A stretch of DNA of 64,000 bases from Comamonadaceae bacterium (GTDB taxonomy: Bacteria; Pseudomonadota; Gammaproteobacteria; Burkholderiales; Burkholderiaceae_C), in NCBI GenBank assembly GCA_027486555.1, contig JAIXOX010000006.1, forward strand, positions 1 to 64,000. The letters run 5' to 3'. A program made the position numbers and the translations under genes. This document shows positions 17,329 to 25,593 of the stretch, piece after piece. Each line of letters starts with the position of its first letter. Positions within the stretch are counted from its first letter, which is position 1. The notes under the pieces are model-generated. The model saw only the letters and a program-made list of their open reading frames with translations. It was not told where the DNA came from and searched no databases.

Positions 17329-18072
17329 TCAGCGCAGTGGGGCCTTGCGCAGCAAAACGATGTTGCGGTAGCCCAACCGTATCAAGCCTTGCTCTTGGAA
17401 GTGACGCAGCTGCTGATTGACGCGCTGGCGTGATGCGGAGGCCGCTTGGGCCAGGTCGGACTGGCTCACGCGCAGCATCACGCCGTCGGGCACGGCCACG
17501 CTGTTGAATTTGGCAATGCGCTCGAGCGCGGCCCACACCCGCTGCTCCAGGCTGTGCATGCCTCGGTCGGCCAGGGTGTCAAACAGTTGGTTGATGCGCA
17601 GGCCCAGGATGCGCAGCAGGTCCACGGAGACGGCGGGATCATGGCTGATCAGATCAACCAAGCGGGCTCGCTCAATGTGCAGCACCTGGGTGGCGCCCAC
17701 AGCCACCAAATCAGCGGGGTAGGTGGACTCGGCAAACACCGAACTCAGGCCCGAGATTTCGCCAGGCAGCATCCAGCGCAGCAATTGCTCTTCCCCTTCG
17801 GGGGTGGTCACGCTCACCCGCAAGCGCCCCTTGACCAGCAGCAAGGCCGTCGAGGTGGATTGCCCCCGGCTGAGCACCACTTGCCCTTCTGTCCAGTGGC
17901 GCAATACGCCCACGCTGTGCAAGGCTTTGGCTGAACGCTCTGTCAGGGCCGAGTTTTTAGCCCACACCTTGGTGAACACGTCGGCATCGAGCGCTTTGTG
18001 GGCAAGCTGGAGCGCTGTGCTTTGCTTGGATTTGACAGAACGGGTGGGCGGCAAAGGCATGGTGTCTTCCAT
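17329..18072 (-). CDS. Crp/Fnr-family transcriptional regulator
   Basis: A 247-residue one-component regulator. A cyclic-nucleotide-binding-type beta barrel (about residues 40-150; EGQVVLSRGQSTSTALLLVKG) and a C-terminal winged helix (VSQSDLAQAASASRQRVNQQ, about residues 200-220) are visible. No cysteine cluster for an FNR iron-sulfur centre was seen. The gene is divergent from the ABC-TauD-microcompartment operon, and a 22-base dyad AATTGT-N10-ACAATT lies in the shared intergenic region, so it is the best candidate regulator of that operon. An ATG four codons in is an alternative start. Confidence 0.88.
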   Translation of the reverse strand: MEDTMPLPPTRSVKSKQSTALQLAHKALDADVFTKVWAKNSALTERSAKALHSVGVLRHWTEGQVVLSRGQSTSTALLLVKGRLRVSVTTPEGEEQLLRWMLPGEISGLSSVFAESTYPADLVAVGATQVLHIERARLVDLISHDPAVSVDLLRILGLRINQLFDTLADRGMHSLEQRVWAALERIAKFNSVAVPDGVMLRVSQSDLAQAASASRQRVNQQLRHFQEQGLIRLGYRNIVLLRKAPLR

Positions 18073-18107
18073 GTTGATGAGAAATGTTTTTTGAGTGCTT
18101 TCCCCTA

Positions 18108-18129
18108 AATTGTCACATCAGAAACAATT
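18108..18129. promoter_or_regulatory. Crp-type dyad in the regulator/microcompartment intergenic region
   Basis: AATTGT and ACAATT are perfect inverted repeats separated by 10 bases, a 22-base site of the size bound by Crp/Fnr dimers. It sits between the divergent Crp-like gene and the first transporter gene. Confidence 0.55.
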
Positions 18130-18206
18130 CGCCGATTGTTTGCGGATTCAAATTCACATCGCCGAGCTTGACGGTGATCAAGTCAAAGAACCACATTGGA
18201 GACGAC

Positions 18207-19205
18207 ATGAAAATTTCTGCCCCTGCATTTGTACGCACCGCCCTCGGTGCCATCGCTCTGACTTTAGGCGCCAGCGCCATGGCGCAGTCCGTGGTGCGCT
18301 TCCAGGACTATCCTGGCACCGGCAATCTGTTGGTGCGTGTGGCCCAAGAACAAGGCTTCTGCCAGCAAGCGGGCATTCGCTGCGAACTGCGCACCATCCC
18401 GGCAGCGCCATTGGGCATGCAGACCATGCTCTCCGGTGACATCGAAGTGTTTTTTGGCCCGACCGAAGTGGCGGCTGCAGCCGTGGCCCGCAAGGCCCCC
18501 ATTTCCATCATTGCCGCAGGCTTCGTTGACCCGGTGTTTTTCATGGCCGCAGGTGCCAAAACCGAATTGGCGACCGAAAAAGAAGGCTACCCCGGTGTGG
18601 TCAAGTCCTTCAAGGGCAAGAAAATCGGCGTGACCCAACGTGGCTCAGGCGCTGAATTCCAGGTCATCGACATGCTGGCAGATGTGGGCCTGACCGCGAA
18701 CGATGTGACCTTTGTGGCCGTGGGTGCGCCCGACACCGCTTTCCCTGCCCTCACACGCGGCCAAGTTGATCTGATCATGACCTTCCCGCCCACCGATGGC
18801 ATGTGCGAGGTGCTGAAAGCCTGCCGCCTGGTGGTCGATCCCCGCAAAGGCCAAGGCCCCAAGAGCATGCTGGCCACCCGTGGCGGCGCTGGCACCATGG
18901 CGGTGAAGTCCGACTGGGCAGCCGCCAATCCGCAAACGGTGGCCGGTATCCGCAAGATGCTGGACATGTCGGATGCTTTCATCGCCAACCCGGCCAACTT
19001 CGGCAAGACACTGGAGATCCTGCGCAAGACCTTTGCCCTGCAATTGCCTAACGCAGACCAGATCGCTGAGGTCAGCCTGCGCAACTCCATCGGCAACTTC
19101 AAGGCCCGTGGCACCGTGCCCGCCATGCAGGCGGTGGCCGATTCCATGACCGAAAACAAGTTGCTGCCCGGCAGAGTGGACATGGCCCCAGCAGTCTTGC
19201 CTTGA
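18207..19205 (+). CDS. Periplasmic substrate-binding protein (NMT1/TauA-like) of the microcompartment-linked importer
   Basis: A 332-residue binding protein with a signal peptide (FVRTALGAIALTLGASAMAQ). The mature part shows the NMT1-like fold: FGPTEVAAAAVARKAPISI, GKKIGVTQRGSGAEFQ and DLIMTFPPTDGMCEV. The ATG at 18207 has TTGGAG upstream. It opens a run of ten genes ending at 26288. In sulfonate systems this receptor type binds taurine or alkanesulfonates, and the TauD-type gene downstream fits that picture, but the ligand cannot be read from sequence. Confidence 0.88.
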   Translation: MKISAPAFVRTALGAIALTLGASAMAQSVVRFQDYPGTGNLLVRVAQEQGFCQQAGIRCELRTIPAAPLGMQTMLSGDIEVFFGPTEVAAAAVARKAPISIIAAGFVDPVFFMAAGAKTELATEKEGYPGVVKSFKGKKIGVTQRGSGAEFQVIDMLADVGLTANDVTFVAVGAPDTAFPALTRGQVDLIMTFPPTDGMCEVLKACRLVVDPRKGQGPKSMLATRGGAGTMAVKSDWAAANPQTVAGIRKMLDMSDAFIANPANFGKTLEILRKTFALQLPNADQIAEVSLRNSIGNFKARGTVPAMQAVADSMTENKLLPGRVDMAPAVLP

Positions 19206-19239
19206 ACCTCGGCCATCGCGATATTTCCAGGGAGTGTTC

Positions 19240-20004
19240 ATGATCGACGCACAGCGCATCGACCTCAGTTTTGACGGCACCAATCTGGTGTTGCAGGGTG
19301 TAGACCTGCACGTCAAGGCGGGGGAGTTTGTCGCGCTCGCAGGCCCGAGTGGCTGCGGCAAAACCACCTTGCTCAACCTCTGCGCGGGGCTGGTGGATTT
19401 GCCTGCAGGGCAGCATCTGCGGGTGGCGGGCGAAAAGCCGGCGCTGGGCGGTCACAACGTGGCTTACATGTTGGCGCGCGACAGCCTGTTTCCCTGGCTC
19501 AACGCGCTGGACAATGCCGCATTCGGTCTGAAAGTGCGTGGTGTGCCCATCGCAGAGGCCCGTGAACGGGCCGCTGCGATGCTCAAGCAAGTCGGGCTCG
19601 GTGGTTCTGAGTACCGACTGCCCAAGGCCTTGTCGCACGGCATGCGCCAACGCGTGGCACTGGCCCGCACCTTTGCCATGCCCTCGCCCCTGTTGTTGAT
19701 GGACGAGCCCTTCGGGGCGCTGGATGCGCAAACCAAGCTGCAGTTGCAAGATCTGCTGCTGCAGCTGTGCCAAGACGGCAACCGTACGGTGCTGTTCGTG
19801 ACCCACGATTTGTCTGAAGCGGTGGCCCTGGCCGACCGGGTGATGGTGATGTCCTCCAGGCCCGGCCGCATCGTGGCCGATGTGCAAGTGCCGCTGGCGC
19901 GTCCGCGCTCCATCCGTGAGCTGCAAACCAGCGATGACTTCCACCACACCTATACCCAGGTGTGGAAACATCTCGAAGCAGGATGGGTGCACCATGAAGG
20001 CTGA
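19240..20004 (+). CDS. ABC transporter ATP-binding protein (TauB/SsuB type)
   Basis: A 254-residue ATPase of the importer. Walker A GPSGCGKTTLLNL, a signature region that reads LSHGMRQRVALART (LSHGM in place of the usual LSGGM), Walker B LLLMDEPFGALD and the H-loop TVLFVTHDLSEAV are seen. The ATG at 19240 has CAGGGAG seven bases upstream and is preferred to a GTG two codons earlier. The 3' end overlaps the permease gene by 11 bases. The Gly-to-His change in the signature motif also occurs in relatives and does not by itself imply loss of function. Confidence 0.9.
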   Translation: MIDAQRIDLSFDGTNLVLQGVDLHVKAGEFVALAGPSGCGKTTLLNLCAGLVDLPAGQHLRVAGEKPALGGHNVAYMLARDSLFPWLNALDNAAFGLKVRGVPIAEARERAAAMLKQVGLGGSEYRLPKALSHGMRQRVALARTFAMPSPLLLMDEPFGALDAQTKLQLQDLLLQLCQDGNRTVLFVTHDLSEAVALADRVMVMSSRPGRIVADVQVPLARPRSIRELQTSDDFHHTYTQVWKHLEAGWVHHEG

Positions 20005-20749
20005 AACATTGCGCACGCTGGCACAACATGCCTTGTTTGTCTGCGTTTTTCTGGGTCTGTGGGAGTGGGGTGCCCGAGCCGGTTGGGTAGATCCGAGTTT
20101 CATGGGCAGTCCGCTGGGCATCATCACCTTCACGCTGGAAAACTTAACCAATGCCCGCTTGTGGGGCGATCTGGGCTACACCCTGTTGGCCGTGTTCGCG
20201 TCTTTTGTCATTGGCTCGGTTGCCGCCATGGTCACAGGCTTGGCCTTTGTGACCTGGCCCAAGTTCGAGGCCTTTTGCGACCCCTACATCTCGGCCTTCA
20301 ATGTGCTGCCGCGCATTGCCTTGGTGCCGCTGTTCATTTTGTGGTTTGGTTTGGGCATTGGCTCCAAGATTGCACTGGGCGTGTCGCTCACGTTCTTCAT
20401 CGTGCTGTCCAGCACGGTGGCCGGTATTCGCGGTGTCAGCCAAGACCATGTGACGCTCACCCGCACCCTGGGTGCCAGCAGTCGGCAGATGTTTTTCTCG
20501 GTCACCTTGCCCGGCGCTGTTCCGGTGCTTTTCTCAGGATTGCGCCTGGGCGTGATCTATGCCCTGCTGGGCGTGGTCGGTGCCGAAGTCATCGCTTCCG
20601 AGCGTGGCCTCGGGCAACAACTCGCTTATTTGGGCTCCACATTCAACGTCAACGGCGTGTGGTCACTGCTGTTTGATCTGGCCGTCATCGGGGTGCTCAT
20701 CATGAAGCTCATGAACTGGATCGAACGCCGTTTGCTGCACTGGCAATGA
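19994..20749 (+). CDS. ABC transporter permease (TauC/SsuC type)
   Basis: A 251-residue channel protein with about six hydrophobic segments. The EAA-type loop appears around TLTRTLGASSRQMFFSVTLPGA. The ATG at 19994 lies inside the end of the ATPase gene (11-base overlap), and the stop overlaps an ATG that could extend the next gene. It forms the membrane part of the importer whose product is presumably handed to the TauD-type dioxygenase encoded next. Confidence 0.9.
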   Translation: MKAETLRTLAQHALFVCVFLGLWEWGARAGWVDPSFMGSPLGIITFTLENLTNARLWGDLGYTLLAVFASFVIGSVAAMVTGLAFVTWPKFEAFCDPYISAFNVLPRIALVPLFILWFGLGIGSKIALGVSLTFFIVLSSTVAGIRGVSQDHVTLTRTLGASSRQMFFSVTLPGAVPVLFSGLRLGVIYALLGVVGAEVIASERGLGQQLAYLGSTFNVNGVWSLLFDLAVIGVLIMKLMNWIERRLLHWQ

Positions 20750-20784
20750 GCCAGGCTGATTTGTCAAATCAAGGAGATACAACC

Positions 20785-21837
20785 ATGAAATTCCGTCACA
20801 TCCAAGTCGACCCCATGACGCCCACCATCGGCGGCATGATCAGCGGCGTTGATCTGAACACCACCCGATCAGAAGACGTTTACGAAGAGATCAAGCAAGC
20901 GCTGTGGCAACACGGTGTGGTGTTCTTCCGCAAGCAGGCCCTGAAGCCCGAGGCCTACATTCGTCTGGGCCAAAACTTTGGCGAGATGGAAAAGCACGAG
21001 TTCTTTCCTCACATAGAGGGCCATCCACACATTCAGTTGATTTCGAATGAGGGCAACGAAGCCCCTGAGACCGACCGCTGGCACACTGACGTGACCTTCC
21101 GCAAGAAGCCCAACATGGTCTCGATCTTGCGTATCACCGACTTGCCTCCATCGGGCGGCGACACGATGTGGATGCATGCGGGGGCAGCGTATGACGCGCT
21201 CAACCCCGGCATGCAACAAATGCTGGAGGGCCTGCAGGCCGACCATGATTTGCCTTGGCACTTTCGCCGCATCAATGCCAACGAGCGCTTGGCAAAGCGT
21301 GCCTCGGCCAAGAGCGGCATGATGGTGCAGGCCAGTGCCCAAGAGTGCAAGATGATCGAGAACACGCCCACGGTGACGCACCCGGCCGTGATCACACACC
21401 CCTACAACGGCCGCAAGATTTTGTTTGTCAACTCGATCTGGACCAAACGCCTGCTGGGCATGCACATGGACCTGTCCGAGTCGGTGCTGAACATGCTGTA
21501 CGAATGGGTCAAAAAGCCCGAATTCATGGTGCGTTTTCGCTGGGAAAAAGATTCGGTGGCGATGTGGGACAACTGCGCCACACAGCACTACGCCGTGTTC
21601 GACTACGCGCCACACTACCGCGCAGGCCAGCGCATGACCTGCGGCAGCTTTGTACCCACGCTGAACCCCGGTACCGGTGCTGCGGCAAGCGGTCAGCCTT
21701 CGGTCATGCGCCAGTTGCTCGACACCACCCGCATGCAAGCGGCCAGCCCAAGTGAGCAGAAGGCGGTGGAAGCGATCTTCAGCGCCCTCGAAAGCGTGGA
21801 CCTGAACGCCGTGGCCAACGCCGCGCAACGTCGTTGA
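20785..21837 (+). CDS. TauD/TfdA-family Fe(II)/2-oxoglutarate dioxygenase
   Basis: Non-haem iron dioxygenase that couples 2-oxoglutarate decarboxylation to hydroxylation of a small acid; TauD itself releases sulfite and aminoacetaldehyde from taurine. The iron ligands are His100 and Asp102 in RWHTDVTF plus the distal His in WDNCATQHYAVFDY; the 2-oxoglutarate Arg is in YRAGQRMT. The usual WDNR of TauD reads WDNC here. AAGGAGATACAACC precedes the ATG at 20785 (350 residues). The next gene, an aldehyde dehydrogenase, starts directly after the stop, which supports an aldehyde product. Substrate unknown: a sulfonate, ether or other small acid. Confidence 0.9.
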   Translation: MKFRHIQVDPMTPTIGGMISGVDLNTTRSEDVYEEIKQALWQHGVVFFRKQALKPEAYIRLGQNFGEMEKHEFFPHIEGHPHIQLISNEGNEAPETDRWHTDVTFRKKPNMVSILRITDLPPSGGDTMWMHAGAAYDALNPGMQQMLEGLQADHDLPWHFRRINANERLAKRASAKSGMMVQASAQECKMIENTPTVTHPAVITHPYNGRKILFVNSIWTKRLLGMHMDLSESVLNMLYEWVKKPEFMVRFRWEKDSVAMWDNCATQHYAVFDYAPHYRAGQRMTCGSFVPTLNPGTGAAASGQPSVMRQLLDTTRMQAASPSEQKAVEAIFSALESVDLNAVANAAQRR

Positions 21838-23370
21838 ATGCCTTTGAATGCCGTTACACCCGGAACACACCCTGTCATGAGTTCATTGAACCCCATCCAT
21901 CTGGCCGACCACGACCTGGCTGCCTTGCAGGAGGCCCGCGACTTGCTGGGCCGCGCCCGGCAAGCCGCTGCCACGCTGGCGCTTTGGACGCCTGAAGAAG
22001 CCAAACGCGTGGCCAAAGAAGTGGCTGCCGCTTTGCTGCCGCGCGCCGAGTTTTATGCCGAGTGGGCCGTGCGCGAAAGCCGCATCGGCAAAGTGGCCGA
22101 CAAGATCGCCAAGAACCAGATTGCCTGCACGCTGACGCCGACCGCTTGGGACAAGGTCGCTCTGGGTGGTGTGCGCCGCAACGACGCGTTGCGCATCGTT
22201 GAGATCGGTCGCCCTGCCGGTGTGGTGGTGGGCTTGTCCAACTCCACCTCGCCAGTAGCCACCATCATTTTCAAAACCATCTTGTGCCTGATGACGCGCA
22301 ACGCGCTGGTCATCTCGCCGCACCCGGTGGCCCTGGGTTGCTGCACCGCCGTGACCCACGAGTTGCAAGCAGCCATCGAAAAAGCCGGGGGTCCGGCACA
22401 TGCCTTGCAGATTCTGACCCGACCCACCGTTGAGGCCACAGGCGCGCTGATGCGCGACGCCCGCACCGACGTGATTTTGGCCACCGGCGGTACGCCCATG
22501 GTGCGCGCCGCCTACGGCTCGGGCAACCCCGCCATTGGCGTGGGCTCAGGCAATGTGCCGATTTATGTGGACGCCAGCGCCGACATCGAGGCGGTAGCCA
22601 AAACCATTGTGGTGGACAAGAACTTTGACCACGGCAGCCCCTGCTCGGCCCCTTCAGTGCTGATGCTGCACGCCAGCATTGCGCCGGAGATGCAGCAAGC
22701 GCTGGGCCGTCAGGGTGCGCATGTGTGCACCGAAGACGAGGCGCAGAAGATTCAAAACCACGCCTTTCCTGGCGGCAAGTTCAACGGCAAGGTGGTCGGC
22801 CGCCCCGCGTTTGAAATTGCACAAGCCGCAGGCGTGCAGGTGCCGCAAGATTGCCAGGCGCTGGTCTGCCCCATCGCCAACCCGCAAGCGGGCCATGTGA
22901 TGTTCAAGGAAAAGCTCTCGCCCATATTGGGCTGCGTCGTGGTGCCGAGCATGGACCAGGCCATTGAGGTGGCGCGCCTCATGCTGCAGCACAGCGGCGC
23001 AGGACACACCTCGGGCGTGCACACCGCCAACGCCGAGCAGGCGGTGGTCTGGGGCGCGGCCCTTGACTATTACCGCGTGGTCGTCAACGGCTCCACGGTG
23101 CACGACAGCACCGGTGCCAACACCGGCTTGCCCTACACCTTCACCATCGGCACGGGTTACGCGGGCAAAAGCTCGGTGGACTGCAACGTCGGCCCCGAGT
23201 TGTTGGTCAACTGGAAGCGCGTGGCCTTTCCGCTGCCAGGCGGCTGGGCCGGGGCCATGGCTTCGGGCGCAGCTTTGCCTGCGGCCTCAGGCCAACTGTC
23301 CACCCTCACGCCTGAACTTCAGGCCATGGTCCTGCGCATCGTGCAGGAAGAACTCGAACACCTTCGCTGA
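21838..23370 (+). CDS. CoA-acylating-type aldehyde dehydrogenase of a microcompartment
   Basis: Expected to oxidise an aldehyde with NAD+ and CoA to acyl-CoA, as EutE/PduP-type enzymes do. The 510 residues include the nucleophile Cys269 in DKNFDHGSPCSAPSV, with NAD-binding features around NSTSPVATIIFK and LATGGTPMVRAAYGSGNPA. The C-terminal tail (SGQLSTLTPELQAMVLRIVQ and on to EELEHLR) is separated by an Ala/Ser/Gly-rich linker and reads as a short amphipathic helix. That is the look of an encapsulation peptide that docks enzymes to the shell. The ATG at 21838 abuts the TauD stop; an ATG 13 codons in is possible. Confidence 0.87.
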   Translation: MPLNAVTPGTHPVMSSLNPIHLADHDLAALQEARDLLGRARQAAATLALWTPEEAKRVAKEVAAALLPRAEFYAEWAVRESRIGKVADKIAKNQIACTLTPTAWDKVALGGVRRNDALRIVEIGRPAGVVVGLSNSTSPVATIIFKTILCLMTRNALVISPHPVALGCCTAVTHELQAAIEKAGGPAHALQILTRPTVEATGALMRDARTDVILATGGTPMVRAAYGSGNPAIGVGSGNVPIYVDASADIEAVAKTIVVDKNFDHGSPCSAPSVLMLHASIAPEMQQALGRQGAHVCTEDEAQKIQNHAFPGGKFNGKVVGRPAFEIAQAAGVQVPQDCQALVCPIANPQAGHVMFKEKLSPILGCVVVPSMDQAIEVARLMLQHSGAGHTSGVHTANAEQAVVWGAALDYYRVVVNGSTVHDSTGANTGLPYTFTIGTGYAGKSSVDCNVGPELLVNWKRVAFPLPGGWAGAMASGAALPAASGQLSTLTPELQAMVLRIVQEELEHLR

Positions 23371-23379
23371 AAGCCCTTC

Positions 23380-23994
23380 ATGTCCACTTTGCGCAGCTAT
23401 ATTTTTCTGGACCGCTTACAGCCACAGCTGATGTGTTTGCTGGGCTCCACCGCCCGTGGCTTTTTGCCGCGTCACAACGACGCCGCCATGGTCATCGAAG
23501 TGGCCCCTGGCATGGACATCGAGTGGTTGACCGACATCGCCTTGAAGCATGACAACGTCAAGCCCGGTAATTTGGTGGTCGAGCGTCAGTTCGGCTATCT
23601 GGAGTTCCACGGTCAGTCTTCTTCGTCGGTCAAGTCAGCCGGTGCGGCGGTGCTCGAAGCCATGGGTGTGAGCGAAAAAAGCGTGCTCAAGCCTGAAATT
23701 TTGGCCTCCAAAGTGATTGACCGGGTCGATGGTTACCACGCGTTTTTGATCAACCGCAGCAAGTCCGGCAGCATGCTTTTGCCCGGCGAGTCGCTCTACA
23801 TCATGGAGATGACCACATCTTCGTATGCGCTGCTGGTGGCCAACGAGGCCGAGAAAGCCGCCAACGTGAAGCTGATCGACTGCCGTTTCATGGGGCCAGC
23901 CGGTCGCCTGTACCTGTCGGGCAATGCGTCCGACGTGCGGGCCGCAGCCGCCGTGGCTGAAGCCGTGATCCGCGATGCAGGAGGTGCCGCATGA
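23380..23994 (+). CDS. Microcompartment shell protein, tandem-domain BMC-T
   Basis: A 204-residue protein with two BMC domains (about residues 3-95 and 105-200), expected to form pseudohexameric trimers in the shell facets. Recognisable elements are RSYIFLDRLQPQ at the start, VVERQFGYLEFHGQS at the domain junction, and the second-domain run LVANEAEKAANVKLIDCRFMG. It differs markedly from the BMC-T at 25623. The start lies ten bases after the aldehyde dehydrogenase stop and the end overlaps the next gene (ATGA). Confidence 0.88.
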   Translation: MSTLRSYIFLDRLQPQLMCLLGSTARGFLPRHNDAAMVIEVAPGMDIEWLTDIALKHDNVKPGNLVVERQFGYLEFHGQSSSSVKSAGAAVLEAMGVSEKSVLKPEILASKVIDRVDGYHAFLINRSKSGSMLLPGESLYIMEMTTSSYALLVANEAEKAANVKLIDCRFMGPAGRLYLSGNASDVRAAAAVAEAVIRDAGGAA

Positions 23995-24971
23995 GCACAG
24001 ACGCCTTGCGCGAACAAATCCGGGCGCAGGTGCGCACGGCTTTGGGAGCAGGCCGAGCCAAGGATGACCCCGCTTCGGTGGCGGCCTTGATGCGCCGCTT
24101 CGAACAAGGTTACGAGTTGGTCAGTGCAGAAGCCATCGTGGCCTGCTTTGCGCCCGATGTGGTGTGGACCTTGCCCGACTCGCGCGTGCTCCGTGGCCGC
24201 GAAGCCTGTCTGGTGTTCTTGAAGGAGCGCTTTGCCAGCCCCACGGGCCCCAAGTTCTCGGATTCGCACATGAAGGTGCTGGGTCAGACCGTGGTGCAAA
24301 ACTACAAGGTGAGCGTGCCCCTGCCGGGTGGCCAATTGGTCACGCTGGACGGCACTGACGTGTACCAGATTCGCGATGGCCTTATCGCCCGCAAAGACGC
24401 TTATTGGAAGCAAATTGGCGCGCCCAAGCCTGCTGCTACTGCACCTGCACCTTCGCCTGCTGCCCCGGCGGCAGCGTCAGCGAATACACCTGCGACTGGG
24501 CCTCAGGGCGTGGTGGTGCCCTTGCGTGTGGGCACAGCGGCCCATGCACAAGCCCTGACCGATTTGTTCAAGCGTTTGGCCGCCAGTCCAGCTTTGCTGC
24601 AGGCAGCGCAATCGGGCTTGCTGCGTTTTGACATGAGTGTGGACGAAGCGGCTGTGAAAGCCGTGGCGGCCTCTGCTGGTACATCCGGTGGTGCCTCGGC
24701 CATGGCCGCCACCACCGCCGCCGACCCGGCGGCTTGCTGTTCGTCGTGCAAGGCAGGCAAGGCCTGCGAGTGCAAGGGCGACACCTGCGACATGCACGAT
24801 CACAAAGAAGACATGCCCGAACTCAAGGGCGTGATTGGCGAGAAACTGCTTAAAACCCTGCCAGCGAGCGTGAAAACCGTTCGCATCCACCCCAAAGCGG
24901 TATTGACCCCTTTGGGCAAAGAAGCCCTGCGCAAGCGGGGCATCACCATTGACCGAGGAACTGCCCCATGA
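23991..24971 (+). CDS. SnoaL-like domain fused to a Cys-rich, BMC-linked C-terminal region
   Basis: A 326-residue protein of unknown function encoded between shell genes. Residues about 25-140 form a SnoaL/NTF2-like domain (FEQGYELVSAEAIVACFAPD). Next come an Ala/Pro-rich linker (about 143-170), a helical segment, a Cys-rich stretch with six Cys and a nearby His-Asp-His (CCSSCKAGKACECKGDTC), and a basic C-terminal part ending KEALRKRGITIDR. The cysteines could bind a metal or iron-sulfur centre. The start and stop each overlap neighbours by ATGA, so it is firmly part of the operon. The full combination is not one I recognise. It might be a lumen enzyme, a scaffold or a metal chaperone. Confidence 0.75.
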   Translation: MSTDALREQIRAQVRTALGAGRAKDDPASVAALMRRFEQGYELVSAEAIVACFAPDVVWTLPDSRVLRGREACLVFLKERFASPTGPKFSDSHMKVLGQTVVQNYKVSVPLPGGQLVTLDGTDVYQIRDGLIARKDAYWKQIGAPKPAATAPAPSPAAPAAASANTPATGPQGVVVPLRVGTAAHAQALTDLFKRLAASPALLQAAQSGLLRFDMSVDEAAVKAVAASAGTSGGASAMAATTAADPAACCSSCKAGKACECKGDTCDMHDHKEDMPELKGVIGEKLLKTLPASVKTVRIHPKAVLTPLGKEALRKRGITIDRGTAP

Positions 24972-25237
24972 AAACAGGAACCGTGATCGGCCGCATCGTG
25001 GCCAGTAAACGTCTGCCCGAGTTGCCCGCTGGCGCATTGCTGGAGGTGCAACTGGACTACCCCAAGGACGTGGTGGTCTGCTACGACCCCATGGGCTGCG
25101 GCATTGGCGAGCGCGTGATGATCACCATCGGCGCACCCGCCGCCTGGTGGTTTGCCCCGGCCCACCCGCGTGTGGTGGCCGATGCGCTCATCATCGCCTC
25201 GCTGGACGACTACGACACCCCAACGCCCATGCGTTGA
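24968..25237 (+). CDS. Microcompartment vertex protein BMC-P (EutN/CcmL family)
   Basis: An 89-residue pentamer-forming shell vertex protein. The family opening GTVIGRIVASKRLPEL and the middle VCYDPMGCGIGERVMITIG are typical of EutN/CcmL. An extended C-terminus (PAHPRVVADALIIASLDDYD) follows. It caps the icosahedral corners of a closed shell, so its presence argues for a true compartment rather than sheets. The ATG overlaps the SnoaL fusion stop. An 83-base pyrimidine-rich gap separates it from BMC-H. Confidence 0.9.
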   Translation: MKTGTVIGRIVASKRLPELPAGALLEVQLDYPKDVVVCYDPMGCGIGERVMITIGAPAAWWFAPAHPRVVADALIIASLDDYDTPTPMR

Positions 25238-25320
25238 CCTCATGACGGTCGATGCGTTGAACTTTTTCCCCTCACCCTTTCCCTCAACCCTTTCTTTTTT
25301 AACCCCTCAAGGAGACTCTC

Positions 25321-25593
25321 ATGTCACAAGCCATCGGAATGATCGAAACCAAAGGTTATGTAGCTGCTTTCGCTGCCGCTGACGCCATGGTCAAAGCCGC
25401 CAACGTCAACATCGTTGGCAAAAAAGAAGTCGGTGGCGGTCTCGTCGCCATCATCGTTTCGGGCGACGTGGGTGCCGTCAAGGCCGCCACCGAAGCCGGT
25501 GCTGAAGCCGCAGGTGCGATCGGTGAAGTGGTGTCCTGCCACGTCATCCCACGTCCACACGCCGACGTGTCCAAAGCCTTCGACGGCAAGTGA
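25321..25593 (+). CDS. Microcompartment shell protein BMC-H (copy 1)
   Basis: A 90-residue single BMC domain that assembles into hexamers, the main facet tile. The canonical opening is [20 protein letters not shown] and the pore-lining loop follows [17 protein letters not shown], with a Gly-Gly-Gly pore. AAGGAG lies upstream of the ATG at 25321. A second copy at 30147 lacks the first six residues and otherwise differs only in the last residue. Confidence 0.95.
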   Translation: MSQAIGMIETKGYVAAFAAADAMVKAANVNIVGKKEVGGGLVAIIVSGDVGAVKAATEAGAEAAGAIGEVVSCHVIPRPHADVSKAFDGK

